DNA of 40,798 bases from Deltaproteobacteria bacterium. Its GTDB lineage: Bacteria > Myxococcota_A > UBA796 > SXON01. Under the pieces are notes generated by a model. That model saw only the letters and a program-made list of their open reading frames with translations, was not told the origin of the DNA and ran no database searches. The stretch's first letter is position 1. Every line of letters begins with the position of its first letter. Made by a program: the position numbers and the translations under genes. This document shows positions 16,022 to 23,484 of the stretch, piece by piece. The stretch spans positions 1-40,798 of the forward strand of contig CANKOI010000035.1 of the NCBI GenBank assembly GCA_947484175.1. Direction: 5' to 3'.

Positions 16022-16415
16022 CACGGGGCCACTCTACGCCGCGGTGGACGCCGATGACATGGATCACGCACGCTGCATCGCGGCGATGAGCCGCCCAGGC
16101 CTGCGCCTCGTGATCCCCGCCATGGTGGTGGCGGAGGCCACCTACCTGATTGGAGCCCGCATGGGCCCGAAAACCGAGGCCGCCTTTCTCCGAAGCCTAC
16201 GCGGCCTCCGGATCGAGGTGCCCCGGCCCGAGGACCTCGACCGGATGGGCGAGCTCGTGGTGCAGTATGCGGACTTCCCCCTCGGCGGCACCGATGCTGC
16301 GGTGGTCGCGCTCGCCGAACGCTTAGGTACGGACCTCGTCCTCAGCCTCGACCGCCGCCACATGCTCGCCGTGCGCATGAAATCCGGCGGCTCCCTCCGG
16401 GTGCAGCCCGAGTAG
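16005..16415 (+). CDS. vapC: PIN-domain ribonuclease toxin (VapC-like)
   Basis: A 136-residue PIN-domain protein, probably an RNA-cleaving toxin. The four acidic positions expected in the active site are visible: Asp in LIAIVDTGPLYA, Glu in VVAEATYLIG, Asp in GGTDAAVVALAERL and Asp in LSLDRRHM. Length matches VapC proteins. An in-frame ATG at 15972 would add 11 residues (MPSPSWPRNGP) not typical of the family, whereas TTG 16005 begins at the first beta strand and is preceded by AAGGA at a spacing of about eight bases, so TTG is preferred. It overlaps the antitoxin gene by 17 bp, consistent with translational coupling. Confidence 0.87.
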   Translation: MIAIVDTGPLYAAVDADDMDHARCIAAMSRPGLRLVIPAMVVAEATYLIGARMGPKTEAAFLRSLRGLRIEVPRPEDLDRMGELVVQYADFPLGGTDAAVVALAERLGTDLVLSLDRRHMLAVRMKSGGSLRVQPE

Positions 16416-16584
16416 GCGCGAGGGCATGGACGAGGTGCTCGCCGCCGAGGCGGCGCAGCGCGAAACGGGCGGCTGAGCGCCTCGCCGCACTCGAAGATCC
16501 CGGCCCCCGGCCCGCCCCAACCGCGCCTGAATAATTTGCGCCGTCTCGGGGGGCTCGCTGAGGCTGGCGGGCGAAAGGCGGTCC

Positions 16585-17538
16585 TCACAGGGCCTGCCGC
16601 GCCGCCCAGCCGTTGCGCGCCCCCCACGCCTCCGGCACGCTGCTGGTCCGTTGGGCGCTCGCGCGAAGCACGTCTGCGGGCGTGCTCGTTCCCAGATGCT
16701 CCGCCTTTCTGGCAAGGATCGCCACGATCGTTTCGATATCGGGGGCGCACACTTCGGCGATCGCGACCTGCCGAAATCGGGAGCGAAGGCGCAACGCGAG
16801 GGTGCCAATCTCCTTGGGCGGACGGTCGGCGCAAAGAATGATCTGCGTCCCCGACCGCACCATCCCCTCGAACAAGGGGCACACGATCTCTTGCGTGCGG
16901 TCGCCCCGAGCGATGAACTGCATGTTGTCGAGCAGCAGTACGTCGATTTCGCTGCTGAACCGCTTGCAGAAGTCGAAGATGTTGCGCTCCTGAAAGGCCT
17001 CTACCATCGCGTCGAAGAACTGCTGGGCCGGCCAGTACTCCACCGCTCCCCCGCGGTGCTGCTCCAAGCGGTTGCCGATCGCGTGCATCAGGTGGGTCTT
17101 CCCGTGCCCGTTGCCGCCGTGCAGGAACAGAGGATTGTAGGCAACGCCCGGGGCATCGGCCACGGCGCTTGCCAAGCCGTGAGCGAGCTCGTTGCCCGTG
17201 CCCACCACGAAGTTCTCGAAGGTGAACTCCCGGCGTAGTCCACTCGCGCCTCGCCCGGCTCTTGGTGGAGGGTGCACGGCCCCGTGCTCGGGCAGTTCGC
17301 CATCGAAGGAGAGACGTACTTCCACCGGCCCCCCCTGCACTTCCTCCCAGGCGATGCGGATGTCGCGTAGAAAGGCTTGGTGCACCCACTCGCTGGTGAT
17401 GCGGTTTTCGGCGCACAGCCGCACCCGCCCCGGCTCGACGCTCCCTAACTTTACGGCGCGGGTGAACCAGATGGCCACGTTCTCGTGGCCGATGCGCCGC
17501 TCCAGCGCAACGCAAAAAGCCGCCCACACCGACTCCAT
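16585..17538 (-). CDS. DnaA paralogue lacking the DNA-binding domain IV
   Basis: This 317-residue protein matches the replication initiator DnaA from the N-terminus through the AAA+ domain and then stops. Residues 1-75 resemble domain I (VWAAFCVALERRIGHENVAIW...VHQAFLRD). FTFENFVVGTGNELAH opens domain III. Walker A is GGNGHGKTHLMHAIGN. Walker B is VLLLDNMQFIARGDRTQE, with Asn where DnaA usually has the second Asp. The Arg finger region RLRSRF is present. The lid segment ends SSVPEAWGARNGWAARQAL, where the usual sensor-2 Arg (RELEGA) is Pro, and the stop follows directly, so the helix-turn-helix domain IV is absent. GAGGGGAAG precedes the ATG. A DnaA-box-like CTATCCACG (7 of 9 to TTATCCACA) lies at 17560-17568. 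It may be a regulator or a decaying copy. Confidence 0.86.
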   Translation of the reverse strand: MESVWAAFCVALERRIGHENVAIWFTRAVKLGSVEPGRVRLCAENRITSEWVHQAFLRDIRIAWEEVQGGPVEVRLSFDGELPEHGAVHPPPRAGRGASGLRREFTFENFVVGTGNELAHGLASAVADAPGVAYNPLFLHGGNGHGKTHLMHAIGNRLEQHRGGAVEYWPAQQFFDAMVEAFQERNIFDFCKRFSSEIDVLLLDNMQFIARGDRTQEIVCPLFEGMVRSGTQIILCADRPPKEIGTLALRLRSRFRQVAIAEVCAPDIETIVAILARKAEHLGTSTPADVLRASAQRTSSVPEAWGARNGWAARQAL

Positions 17539-17606
17539 GCGCTCTTCCCCTCACGATCTCTATCCACGCCAGCCGGCGCTACGCCCCATGATATGCGCGC
17601 CTCCTC

Positions 17607-18890
17607 GTGTTCTCGCTCCTCCCCCTTTTCGCCGCCATCGCCCTCGCGGCCGACACCGTGTACGAGTACCGCGGCCCCGGCGGCGCTGGGCAGTACAGCG
17701 CGGTCGAGATCGGCGCCTTCCTCCGGGCCGACGCCGCCGCCCTCCACGAAGTACGTCTCGACGGCTTCGACGACTGGCAAGACGCCACCCGCGTGCCCGA
17801 GATCGCGGGTGCCTGGTTGCGTGGGGATGGGGCGGCGCCGGTTCAGCAGACAGCGGTCCAAGAAGCAGCGCCCCCCGAGCGGCCGGCCGCGGGGCCGCGC
17901 ACCGAAGCCGTCGAGGCGCCCGCGGCGCCCGCCGCGCCGGAGGCGCTCGAAGCGCCCGCGCTCCGCGGCGCGGGCGAACTCTGGCTCAACGTGCAGCTGC
18001 CCACCGACGGCGAGGGCGCTTCTGCCGCCGTTCGGAAGGCCGCGGTCGGCTTCGCCCTCGACCGCGGCGCGTTCACCGCGAAGCTCCTCGTGGCGGGCGA
18101 GCGGCCCGGCACCGTGCGGCTCGACGACGCCTGGGTGGGCGTGGCCACCGACGGCCCCGTGAAGGGCTGGGCCCGCCTCGGTGTGGCGCGCCCTGGGTTC
18201 GGGGTGGCCGACCGTTTCGAAGAGGAGCGCCAGTTCTGGGTGGCGGGGCGCAGCGCGGAGCTGGAGCGCCGGTCGGGCTGGCTGCCGCAGTCGAGCGCCG
18301 CTCTTGCAGCGGGCGCCACCGGCGCCCGCTGGTCGGCTTCCGCCGAGCTCGCCGATGCCGGCGCTGCCGCGCCGGCGCCGACCTTCGCCGCGCTGGAAGC
18401 TCGCGGGCGCGGAGTTGCCTCCTTCGGCGGCACCCCGGAGGCGCCTCGGCTCCGCCTCGGCGCCTCTGCTGCCTACCGCGCCCCGCTCGCAGACGACGCC
18501 AGCTCGCGCCTGCTCGGCGGCGTGCACGCCGAACTCTCGGCAGGGGCGGTGCACCTGTTCGGCGAGGGGATTGTGGGCACGGAGGCAGAGGGCACGCCGC
18601 TTGCGGGCGGGCTGGGCGCGATGGCGGTCACGGTGCCCCTCGTTTCGCCGGCGCTTCGCAGCTTCGTTCTGGTGCTGGCGGGTGGCGGGTGGGACCCCGC
18701 GATCACCGGCCTCGCCGACGAGGAAGACGCGCCGGACGCGAAGTACGAAGCCCGCGCCGGCGCCAACCTCCTCTGGAACACGCCGGACTCCAGCCTGCTT
18801 ACGGGCGTGGGCTATCTGCTCGACGTGCCGCAGAGCTTGGCGCTCGCGGTCACCCAGACCGTCGTGGTCGAGGCGGCTTGGCGCTACTGA
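17607..18890 (+). CDS. envelope barrel-like protein with GYF_2-like N-terminal domain
   Basis: The GTG at 17607 gives 427 residues with a short signal (MFSLLPLFAAIALAAD). Residues ~17-72 (VYEYRGPGGAGQYSAVEIGA then FLRADAA..DGFDDWQDATRVPEI) resemble the GYF_2 fold, with a Gly-Pro-Gly opening and the D-W-x-x-A-x-x-V-P ending. An Ala/Pro/Glu-rich linker (~75-125) follows. The rest is made of alternating hydrophobic strands (VGFALDRGAFTAKLLVAGE, ARLGVARPGFGVADRF, GARWSASAELADAG, RLRLGASAAYRAPL) ending in ...VVVEAAWRY with a terminal aromatic residue, as expected for an outer-membrane beta-barrel. The specific porin family is not recognised. It is divergent from the DnaA-like gene and its stop overlaps the next gene. 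Confidence 0.75.
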   Translation: MFSLLPLFAAIALAADTVYEYRGPGGAGQYSAVEIGAFLRADAAALHEVRLDGFDDWQDATRVPEIAGAWLRGDGAAPVQQTAVQEAAPPERPAAGPRTEAVEAPAAPAAPEALEAPALRGAGELWLNVQLPTDGEGASAAVRKAAVGFALDRGAFTAKLLVAGERPGTVRLDDAWVGVATDGPVKGWARLGVARPGFGVADRFEEERQFWVAGRSAELERRSGWLPQSSAALAAGATGARWSASAELADAGAAAPAPTFAALEARGRGVASFGGTPEAPRLRLGASAAYRAPLADDASSRLLGGVHAELSAGAVHLFGEGIVGTEAEGTPLAGGLGAMAVTVPLVSPALRSFVLVLAGGGWDPAITGLADEEDAPDAKYEARAGANLLWNTPDSSLLTGVGYLLDVPQSLALAVTQTVVVEAAWRY

Positions 18891-20104
18891 GCGTCGTCGT
18901 TCTGCTCGGCGCCTGTGCGCTGCGCGAGGTGCTTCCCGGCCCGCCCGTCGCCGTGGGAAAGGCGCGGGCCGCCTACGACGCGCCCTCGCCCCCTCGTTCG
19001 GAAGGCGGCGCGCCGATCGTCTACACCGGGCCGGCTTCCGACCTCCCGCCCATCCTCCCCTTCCAGGTGTGGGGCCTCCGCTACGCGCTCGATGTGGTGC
19101 TGGTCTCCGACGATCCGCACTGGGTGATGCACGAGTACGCGCGGGTCGACCTGCCGAGCGGTCCGCTCTGGCTGGCGAAGGATGCGGGGGCCGACCGCGA
19201 GCAGACGATCGTGGCCGACCTTCCCGACCTTGAATCGTGGGTGCCCGAGGTGCCCGTGCGCCGGCTCTCCCGGCCGCTCCGGGTCAGCGACCGGTCCACC
19301 GCCACCCACGCCGACCTCGGTTTTGCCTACGAGAATGCCCTCGGCGAGCCGGTGGAGGTGACCTACCGCGGCGTGCTGCCGACGGAGCCATCGCGGCCCC
19401 GCAACGGCAACACGATGGGCCACAGCCGCGGCAGCGTCGCGGCGCTCCTCGATCTGTACCGCTTTCGCATCGGTGGCGACGTGCAGATCCGCATCGGGGG
19501 TGTCGCCCGCGGGCTGCATCGCCTCGCCGGTCTGGTTCCCGAAGCCTACCTACTCGCGCAGGTGCAGGCGGGCTTCGCTATTACTGACTTCTGTCAGTCA
19601 GCGAGTTCGGGGGGTTTCACGCTGCGCCGCCCCTGTGCCGACGGGGGCTGGCCCACGCGCAGCAACGAGGCGTGGACCGTCGCGGCCGACGGCTGGGTGG
19701 AGCGCCCCGGCGACCCCACCCGCCTGCGCTACCACTTCGTGGAGGGCGAGCTCGACCGCGCCGAGGTCCTCCAGGAGGGGGCGCCCGACCCGCTCCTGAA
19801 CCTTACCTTCACCCCGCGCCTCCCCGATCTCCGGCGACCCTTTGCGGGCGAAGCGTACTCCTCGTTCGTGGCGGACGTGAACGGCCAGCCGGGCCACGGC
19901 ATCGGCTGCGTGCGGGTGGCGCTGGGCGGGCCCTCGCTCGGCACCTTCCCGCAGGCGGTCCGCATCGAGATCACCCCGTCGGCGCCGAGCTGGTTCGCCG
20001 ATCGCCCGCTGGCCGGCGAGGTGGTCCGCGCGCTCGACGTCGCCTCCGTGCGCACCTGGCGCGCCGACCCGGATGCAGTGCGTGCCTGCGGACCTTCGCC
20101 GTGA
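18878..20104 (+). CDS. lipoprotein of unknown function
   Basis: A 408-residue protein. I chose TTG 18878 because it gives a standard lipoprotein signal (MALLSVVVLLGACALREV; lipobox LGAC) and a GAGG lies just upstream; no ATG or GTG is available without losing the lipobox. The start overlaps the previous stop by 13 bp. The mature protein is beta-rich with several Cys (DFCQSASSG, RRPCADGGW, GIGCVRV) and a conserved-looking LPFQVWGLRYALDVVLVSDD segment. I recognise no family. The following methyltransferase gene starts GTGA over this stop. At 19583-19598 a perfect 6-bp hairpin (ACTGAC-TTCT-GTCAGT) sits in an AT-richer patch of the gene. Confidence 0.75.
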   Translation: MALLSVVVLLGACALREVLPGPPVAVGKARAAYDAPSPPRSEGGAPIVYTGPASDLPPILPFQVWGLRYALDVVLVSDDPHWVMHEYARVDLPSGPLWLAKDAGADREQTIVADLPDLESWVPEVPVRRLSRPLRVSDRSTATHADLGFAYENALGEPVEVTYRGVLPTEPSRPRNGNTMGHSRGSVAALLDLYRFRIGGDVQIRIGGVARGLHRLAGLVPEAYLLAQVQAGFAITDFCQSASSGGFTLRRPCADGGWPTRSNEAWTVAADGWVERPGDPTRLRYHFVEGELDRAEVLQEGAPDPLLNLTFTPRLPDLRRPFAGEAYSSFVADVNGQPGHGIGCVRVALGGPSLGTFPQAVRIEITPSAPSWFADRPLAGEVVRALDVASVRTWRADPDAVRACGPSP

Positions 20105-20715
20105 CGCACCCCGCGGGCTCCCCCCCGTTCTGGCTCGACCGCTGGGCCACGAACCAGATTGGGTTCCACGAGGGCGTTCCCAACCGCTTCCTGACGCAGT
20201 TCTGGACGCATCGCGGCACGACTTTGGTGCCCCTGTGCGGGAAGTCCGCCGATCTCGAGTGGCTCGCTGCGCAGGGCCCGGTGGTGGGCGTGGACCTGTC
20301 CGCGATTGCGTGCGCCGCCTTCTTCGCCGAGCGCAACCTCACCCCCACGATCACGACCGCGCCGCCCTTCACCCGCTACGAACACGGCGCAACCACGCTC
20401 CTCGAGGGGGACATCTTCGGGTTCGCCGGCCGGGTGGACGCGATCTGGGATCGCGCCGCCCTCATCGCCCTCCCGCCCGCGCTGCGCTCCCGCTACGCCG
20501 CGTTGCTCCTTTCCTTCCATGTGCCCATCCTCCTCGTCTCCTTCGTGTACGACGGGGCACGGCGGGACGGCCCCCCGTTCTCGGTTTCGGACGACGAGGT
20601 TCGTGCGCTCTTTCCCGGAGCCACCGTGCTCCACCGTGAGCCTGTCGACGAAGTCCGCTGGAACGAGGTCGGCGGCGCGGCGCAGGTTGTGTGGGCAATC
20701 CCACCGCAGTCGTAG
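20101..20715 (+). CDS. tpm: thiopurine S-methyltransferase family protein
   Basis: A 204-residue SAM-dependent methyltransferase of the bacterial TPMT family. The N-terminal signature FWLDRWATNQIGFHEGVPN is followed by the SAM-binding LVPLCGKSADLEWLAAQG and VVGVDLSAIACAAFF, then DAIWDRAALIALPPALRSRY; all fit the family order. Bacterial TPMTs methylate sulfur and also selenium or tellurium compounds, which gives metalloid tolerance; the natural substrate here is unknown. GTG at 20101 overlaps the preceding stop as GTGA. Downstream, thiG follows after 26 bases. Length is close to the usual ~215 residues. Confidence 0.93.
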   Translation: MTHPAGSPPFWLDRWATNQIGFHEGVPNRFLTQFWTHRGTTLVPLCGKSADLEWLAAQGPVVGVDLSAIACAAFFAERNLTPTITTAPPFTRYEHGATTLLEGDIFGFAGRVDAIWDRAALIALPPALRSRYAALLLSFHVPILLVSFVYDGARRDGPPFSVSDDEVRALFPGATVLHREPVDEVRWNEVGGAAQVVWAIPPQS

Positions 20716-20741
20716 CGGGCCGAAACGGATAGCCTGCACCC

Positions 20742-21509
20742 ATGTGGACCCTCGCTGATCGCACGTTCTCCTCCCGCCTCGTTCTCGGCACCGGCAAGTA
20801 CCCCTCGTTCGCCGTGATGCAGGCGTGCCACGAAGCGAGCGGCACCGAGATGGTCACCCTCGCGATCCGGCGGGTCGACCTCTCCGCACCCCGCGGCGAG
20901 AACATCCTCGACTTCATTCCGCGGGAGCGCATCCACATCCTGCCGAACACCGCCGGCTGCTACACCGCCGAAGATGCCGTGCTCACCGCGCGGCTCGCCC
21001 GCGAGCTGCTCGGCTCGAACTGGGTGAAGCTGGAGGTGATCGGCGACCCCGACACGCTGTTTCCCGATGTAGAGGGCACCCTCGAGGCCGCTCGGGTGCT
21101 CGTGCGCGAAGGCTTCGTGGTGCTGCCGTACATCACGGACGACCCGGTGGCCTGCAAACGCCTCGCTGACATCGGCTGCGCCGCGGTCATGCCGCTCGCC
21201 GCCCCGATCGGCAGCGGGCTGGGAATCCGCAACCCCTGGAACCTGCAGATCATCCTTGAGCAAGCCACGGTGCCGGTCATCGTGGATGCGGGTGTGGGCA
21301 CCGCGAGCGACGCCGCCCTCGCCATGGAGATGGGAGTGGCCGCCGTGCTCCTGAACACGGCCGTAGCGGGCGCGAGAGACCCCGTGAAGATGGCCGCTGC
21401 CATGCGAGCGGGGGTCGAGGGTGGCCGTCTCGCTTCGGAGGCGGGGCGCATCCCGCGGAAGCTGTACGGCACGGCTTCGAGCCCGGTGGAGGGGGTCGTG
21501 GCGCGGTGA
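20742..21509 (+). CDS. thiG: thiazole synthase
   Basis: ThiG condenses 1-deoxy-D-xylulose 5-phosphate, dehydroglycine and ThiS-thiocarboxylate into the thiazole phosphate moiety of thiamine. The 255-residue product has the start [20 protein letters not shown], the Schiff-base Lys in [27 protein letters not shown], the phosphate-binding [12 protein letters not shown] and [20 protein letters not shown], and the C-terminal [17 protein letters not shown]; all match the family. No thiS, thiF or thiC gene is present in the window. There is no space upstream for a TPP riboswitch (26 bases). It is translationally coupled to the ThiE/TenI-like gene. Confidence 0.96.
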   Translation: MWTLADRTFSSRLVLGTGKYPSFAVMQACHEASGTEMVTLAIRRVDLSAPRGENILDFIPRERIHILPNTAGCYTAEDAVLTARLARELLGSNWVKLEVIGDPDTLFPDVEGTLEAARVLVREGFVVLPYITDDPVACKRLADIGCAAVMPLAAPIGSGLGIRNPWNLQIILEQATVPVIVDAGVGTASDAALAMEMGVAAVLLNTAVAGARDPVKMAAAMRAGVEGGRLASEAGRIPRKLYGTASSPVEGVVAR

Positions 21510-22033
21510 GGCTCGTCGTGATCACCGCGGGCGGGGAAAACCTCGCGGAGCGGGTGCACGCGCTGCTCGATGCGGGCGCCGAGGTGCTGATCCGCGAGCC
21601 CACCCTGCCGCCGGGACTTCCGCTCGATCGGGTGATGCTGCACGCCCGGATGCCCGGCGCCGCCCAAGTGGCCCACGCGCTCCATCTGCCCGGCGGCGCC
21701 GACGTCGCCGCGTGGCGCGCTCGGTTCCGAGGGCCGATTGGCGTGAGCGCCCACAGCGAAGAGGAGGCGCGGGCCGCGCTCGAAGCCGGAGCCACCACCG
21801 TGTTCCTCTCGCCCGTGTTCGCAGCGCGCCACGGCCGGCCCGCCCTCGGTCCGGCCTCCCTGCGCGGCCTCCTCGCCCTCGGCGGCGTACGCCCGGCGCA
21901 CGCGCCGGTGCTCCACGCCGCCGGCGCCGCCGGCGCCGCGGTGCTCAGCGGCGTTTGGGAGGCGCCCGATCCGGTGGCGTCGGCGCGGGACTACCTGGGG
22001 GCGTTTGCTGTCCGGTGCGGCCGATCAGGGTGA
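21506..22033 (+). CDS. ThiE/TenI-like thiamine-phosphate synthase family protein
   Basis: A 175-residue TIM-barrel protein starting at GTG, overlapping the thiG stop by 4 bp. [19 protein letters not shown] followed by [19 protein letters not shown] matches the ThiE/TenI family. The early strand [13 protein letters not shown] occupies the place of the QLREK motif but lacks the Lys, and the HLG(Q)ED segment reads LHLPGGAD, so residues used by true ThiE for the pyrimidine diphosphate appear altered. At 175 residues it is shorter than typical ThiE (~210). TenI-like thiazole tautomerase or a divergent ThiE are both possible; the thiG neighbour supports a thiamine role. Its last 89 bp overlap the 3' end of the opposing membrane-protein gene. 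Confidence 0.8.
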   Translation: MRLVVITAGGENLAERVHALLDAGAEVLIREPTLPPGLPLDRVMLHARMPGAAQVAHALHLPGGADVAAWRARFRGPIGVSAHSEEEARAALEAGATTVFLSPVFAARHGRPALGPASLRGLLALGGVRPAHAPVLHAAGAAGAAVLSGVWEAPDPVASARDYLGAFAVRCGRSG

Positions 22034-22703
22034 TCTTTTGCCAGATCTTGTTCGACATCGAGCCGCAGAGCCCTTCGATCTCGTTCACCGCGCCTAGGGT
22101 CACGCTGTCGTTGAACTGCTGCACGTGGAGCGCGGCCAGCTTGCTGATGAGCGAGAGCAGCTCGCTGCAGTAGTCGAGGTACCGCCCGAGCTCGGGTGTC
22201 GTCAGCGACCGCGTTGGCGATGACGCGGTGTCGAGCTCCGGCGAGGCCAGCCGTTCCGGATCCTTGGTGAGCTGGTGCATGTCCACGATGTGGGCAACGC
22301 TGCGCAGCCGGTGGAGCGACCACAGGGCGCGACTCCGCTTGATGCGGTTCTCCAAGCTCACGAGGAAAAAGACCGCGATGCCGAGAAAGACCAGGTCGTT
22401 GATGGCCGACTCGATGGCCTGCACGAAGGCTCCAAAGCCGTCGATTCCGGCCGGCATCCGCAGCGACAGCGCGGCCGCCGCGAGAACTCCGCCGATCAGC
22501 GCGAGCACCACGCCGACGGCAATGCGGATGGGCCAGTTCGGGCGGCCGAGGTAGGCCACGAGCTCCGCCGTGTCATCCCCGACCGTGAGCAGGTCCGCGG
22601 CCACGTGGCCGAGTCCCGAGCCCGGGAAGCGCTCCCCGATCCGGTCGTGAAGGCGCCGCAGGGTGGCGAGGATTCGCGGTGCTTCGAGATGGTGCGCGGG
22701 CAT
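21945..22703 (-). CDS. conserved membrane protein of unknown function
   Basis: A 252-residue protein with two probable TM helices (~62-82, IAVGVVLALIGGVLAAAALS, and ~102-120, INDLVFLGIAVFFLVSLE). A conserved-looking cytoplasmic region follows: LWSLHRLRSVAHIVDMHQL, TKDPERL, then LGRYLDYCSELLSLISKLAA and a C-terminal [20 protein letters not shown]. These segments are well known to me as a recurring bacterial protein without assigned function, and the sequence is intact. The N-terminal ~60 residues are soluble. It is convergent with, and overlaps by 89 bp, the ThiE/TenI-like gene. Confidence 0.85.
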   Translation of the reverse strand: MPAHHLEAPRILATLRRLHDRIGERFPGSGLGHVAADLLTVGDDTAELVAYLGRPNWPIRIAVGVVLALIGGVLAAAALSLRMPAGIDGFGAFVQAIESAINDLVFLGIAVFFLVSLENRIKRSRALWSLHRLRSVAHIVDMHQLTKDPERLASPELDTASSPTRSLTTPELGRYLDYCSELLSLISKLAALHVQQFNDSVTLGAVNEIEGLCGSMSNKIWQKITLIGRTGQQTPPGSPAPTPPDRAPPKRR

Positions 22704-22867
22704 CGGATGGGAGTTTACCGGTTTGCGGGCGAGTCTGTGCCGTGGGGCCGTGGTGCCGAGCCGGAGTGTGGCGGGCGCCGGACCTTGGGGAGGCGGCGCG
22801 CGAGCACCTATCGGCGCTTGGCGTAGCGGCGAAACGTTAGCGCGGCCTCGCCGATCCGTGTTCCGGA

Positions 22868-22896
22868 TTGCGCGCGTTCTGTCAATTGATTATCAG
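22868..22896 (+). promoter_or_regulatory. candidate sigma-70-like promoter for the small acidic lipoprotein gene
   Basis: TTGCGC (22868-22873) and TATCAG (22891-22896) are spaced by 17 bases in an AT-richer patch about 24 bases before the ATG at 22920. Match to the consensus is partial (3/6 and 4/6). There is no Shine-Dalgarno sequence in the short leader; instead the bases just before the ATG read GGATCACCTCC. Confidence 0.28.
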
Positions 22897-22919
22897 CAAC
22901 GCCAAACCGGATCACCTCC

Positions 22920-23279
22920 ATGCTTTTCGTCATACTGCTGTTCGCCTGCACCACCGCCACCGGCACCTGGGAAGGGAAGTGTACCTACGACAGCCAGTCG
23001 ATCAACGTGGAGCTGGACCTCGACGAGGAGGGCGGCGTCGTGAGCGGTGACGCTAAATTTTCGTCGAACGGCGAAACGTACGATGGGGACGTCGAGGGCG
23101 AGCGTGACGAGGAGGACGTGGAGCTGGACATCGAGGTCAGTAGTGGCGGCACCTCGGTCGTCTCGACCTTCGAGGGGGAAATCGACGGGGACGATCTGGA
23201 TGGGAACCTTGGCATCGAATCCGAGGTCGGCGGCCTCGCCGTTGTCGTCGTCGCGGACTGCGAGCTCGAGCGGGACTGA
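22920..23279 (+). CDS. small acidic lipoprotein of unknown function
   Basis: A 119-residue protein starting MLFVILLFACTTATGTWEG, with lipidated Cys at residue 10. The mature part is very acidic and Gly-rich, with alternating strands (NVELDLDEEGGVVSGDAKF, DVELDIEVSSGGTSVVSTF) and two Cys (GKCTYD, VADCELE) that could form one disulfide linking the first and last strands, as in a small beta-sandwich or lipocalin-like fold. No family recognised. No Shine-Dalgarno sequence is seen. The decayed region begins just after its stop. Confidence 0.65.
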   Translation: MLFVILLFACTTATGTWEGKCTYDSQSINVELDLDEEGGVVSGDAKFSSNGETYDGDVEGERDEEDVELDIEVSSGGTSVVSTFEGEIDGDDLDGNLGIESEVGGLAVVVVADCELERD

Positions 23280-23305
23280 ACGGCGGGGTGGGCTCCGCCG
23301 TTGGG

Positions 23306-23414
23306 GTCGAAGCGTCCAGCGCGAAGGCGGGGAACGCGGTGAACCCTCCGAGCCCCCCGGTACCAAGGTGCAGGTACGCCGTTGGCAACCGCGCAGCGGA
23401 GGATGGCGCCTTCT
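23306..23414 (-). pseudogene. internally deleted second copy of crcB
   Basis: Bases 23306-23383 match the intact crcB at 24198-24275 with about nine differences in 77 (shared blocks include AGCGCGAAGGCGG, GTGAACCCTCCGAGC and CCGGTACCAAGG). Bases 23392-23414 then match 24393-24415, near the start of crcB (AGCGGAGGATGGCGCCT). The ~117 bases between these two blocks in the intact gene are missing here, and the frame is not kept. The remnant encodes the equivalent of the N-terminal GGAILRY region joined to the LGTGVLGGFTTFSAFALDA region. It is therefore a decayed paralogue on the same strand as crcB, about 1 kb away. Confidence 0.8.
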
Positions 23415-23484
23415 ACGTGGTCGAGTACGGTGTCGTCGTGGCGCCCGAACGTTATCCTGTGGGTCGTGACGGTCGCGCCGCTCT

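Noticed and set aside
16142-17554. 470-codon frame antisense to and shifted from the toxin and DnaA-like genes
   Set aside because: Composition is Arg/Ala/Pro-rich with no motif; two well-supported genes occupy the same bases. I also examined it as a possible frameshifted domain IV of the DnaA paralogue and found nothing resembling one.
20716-20741. Possible TPP riboswitch upstream of thiG
   Set aside because: Only 26 bases separate tpm and thiG, too few for a TPP aptamer, and no conserved aptamer core is seen.
22704-22867. Possible small gene or RNA in the gap before the acidic lipoprotein
   Set aside because: No reading frame with plausible composition and no clear RNA fold; only a weak promoter candidate near 22868 is supported.
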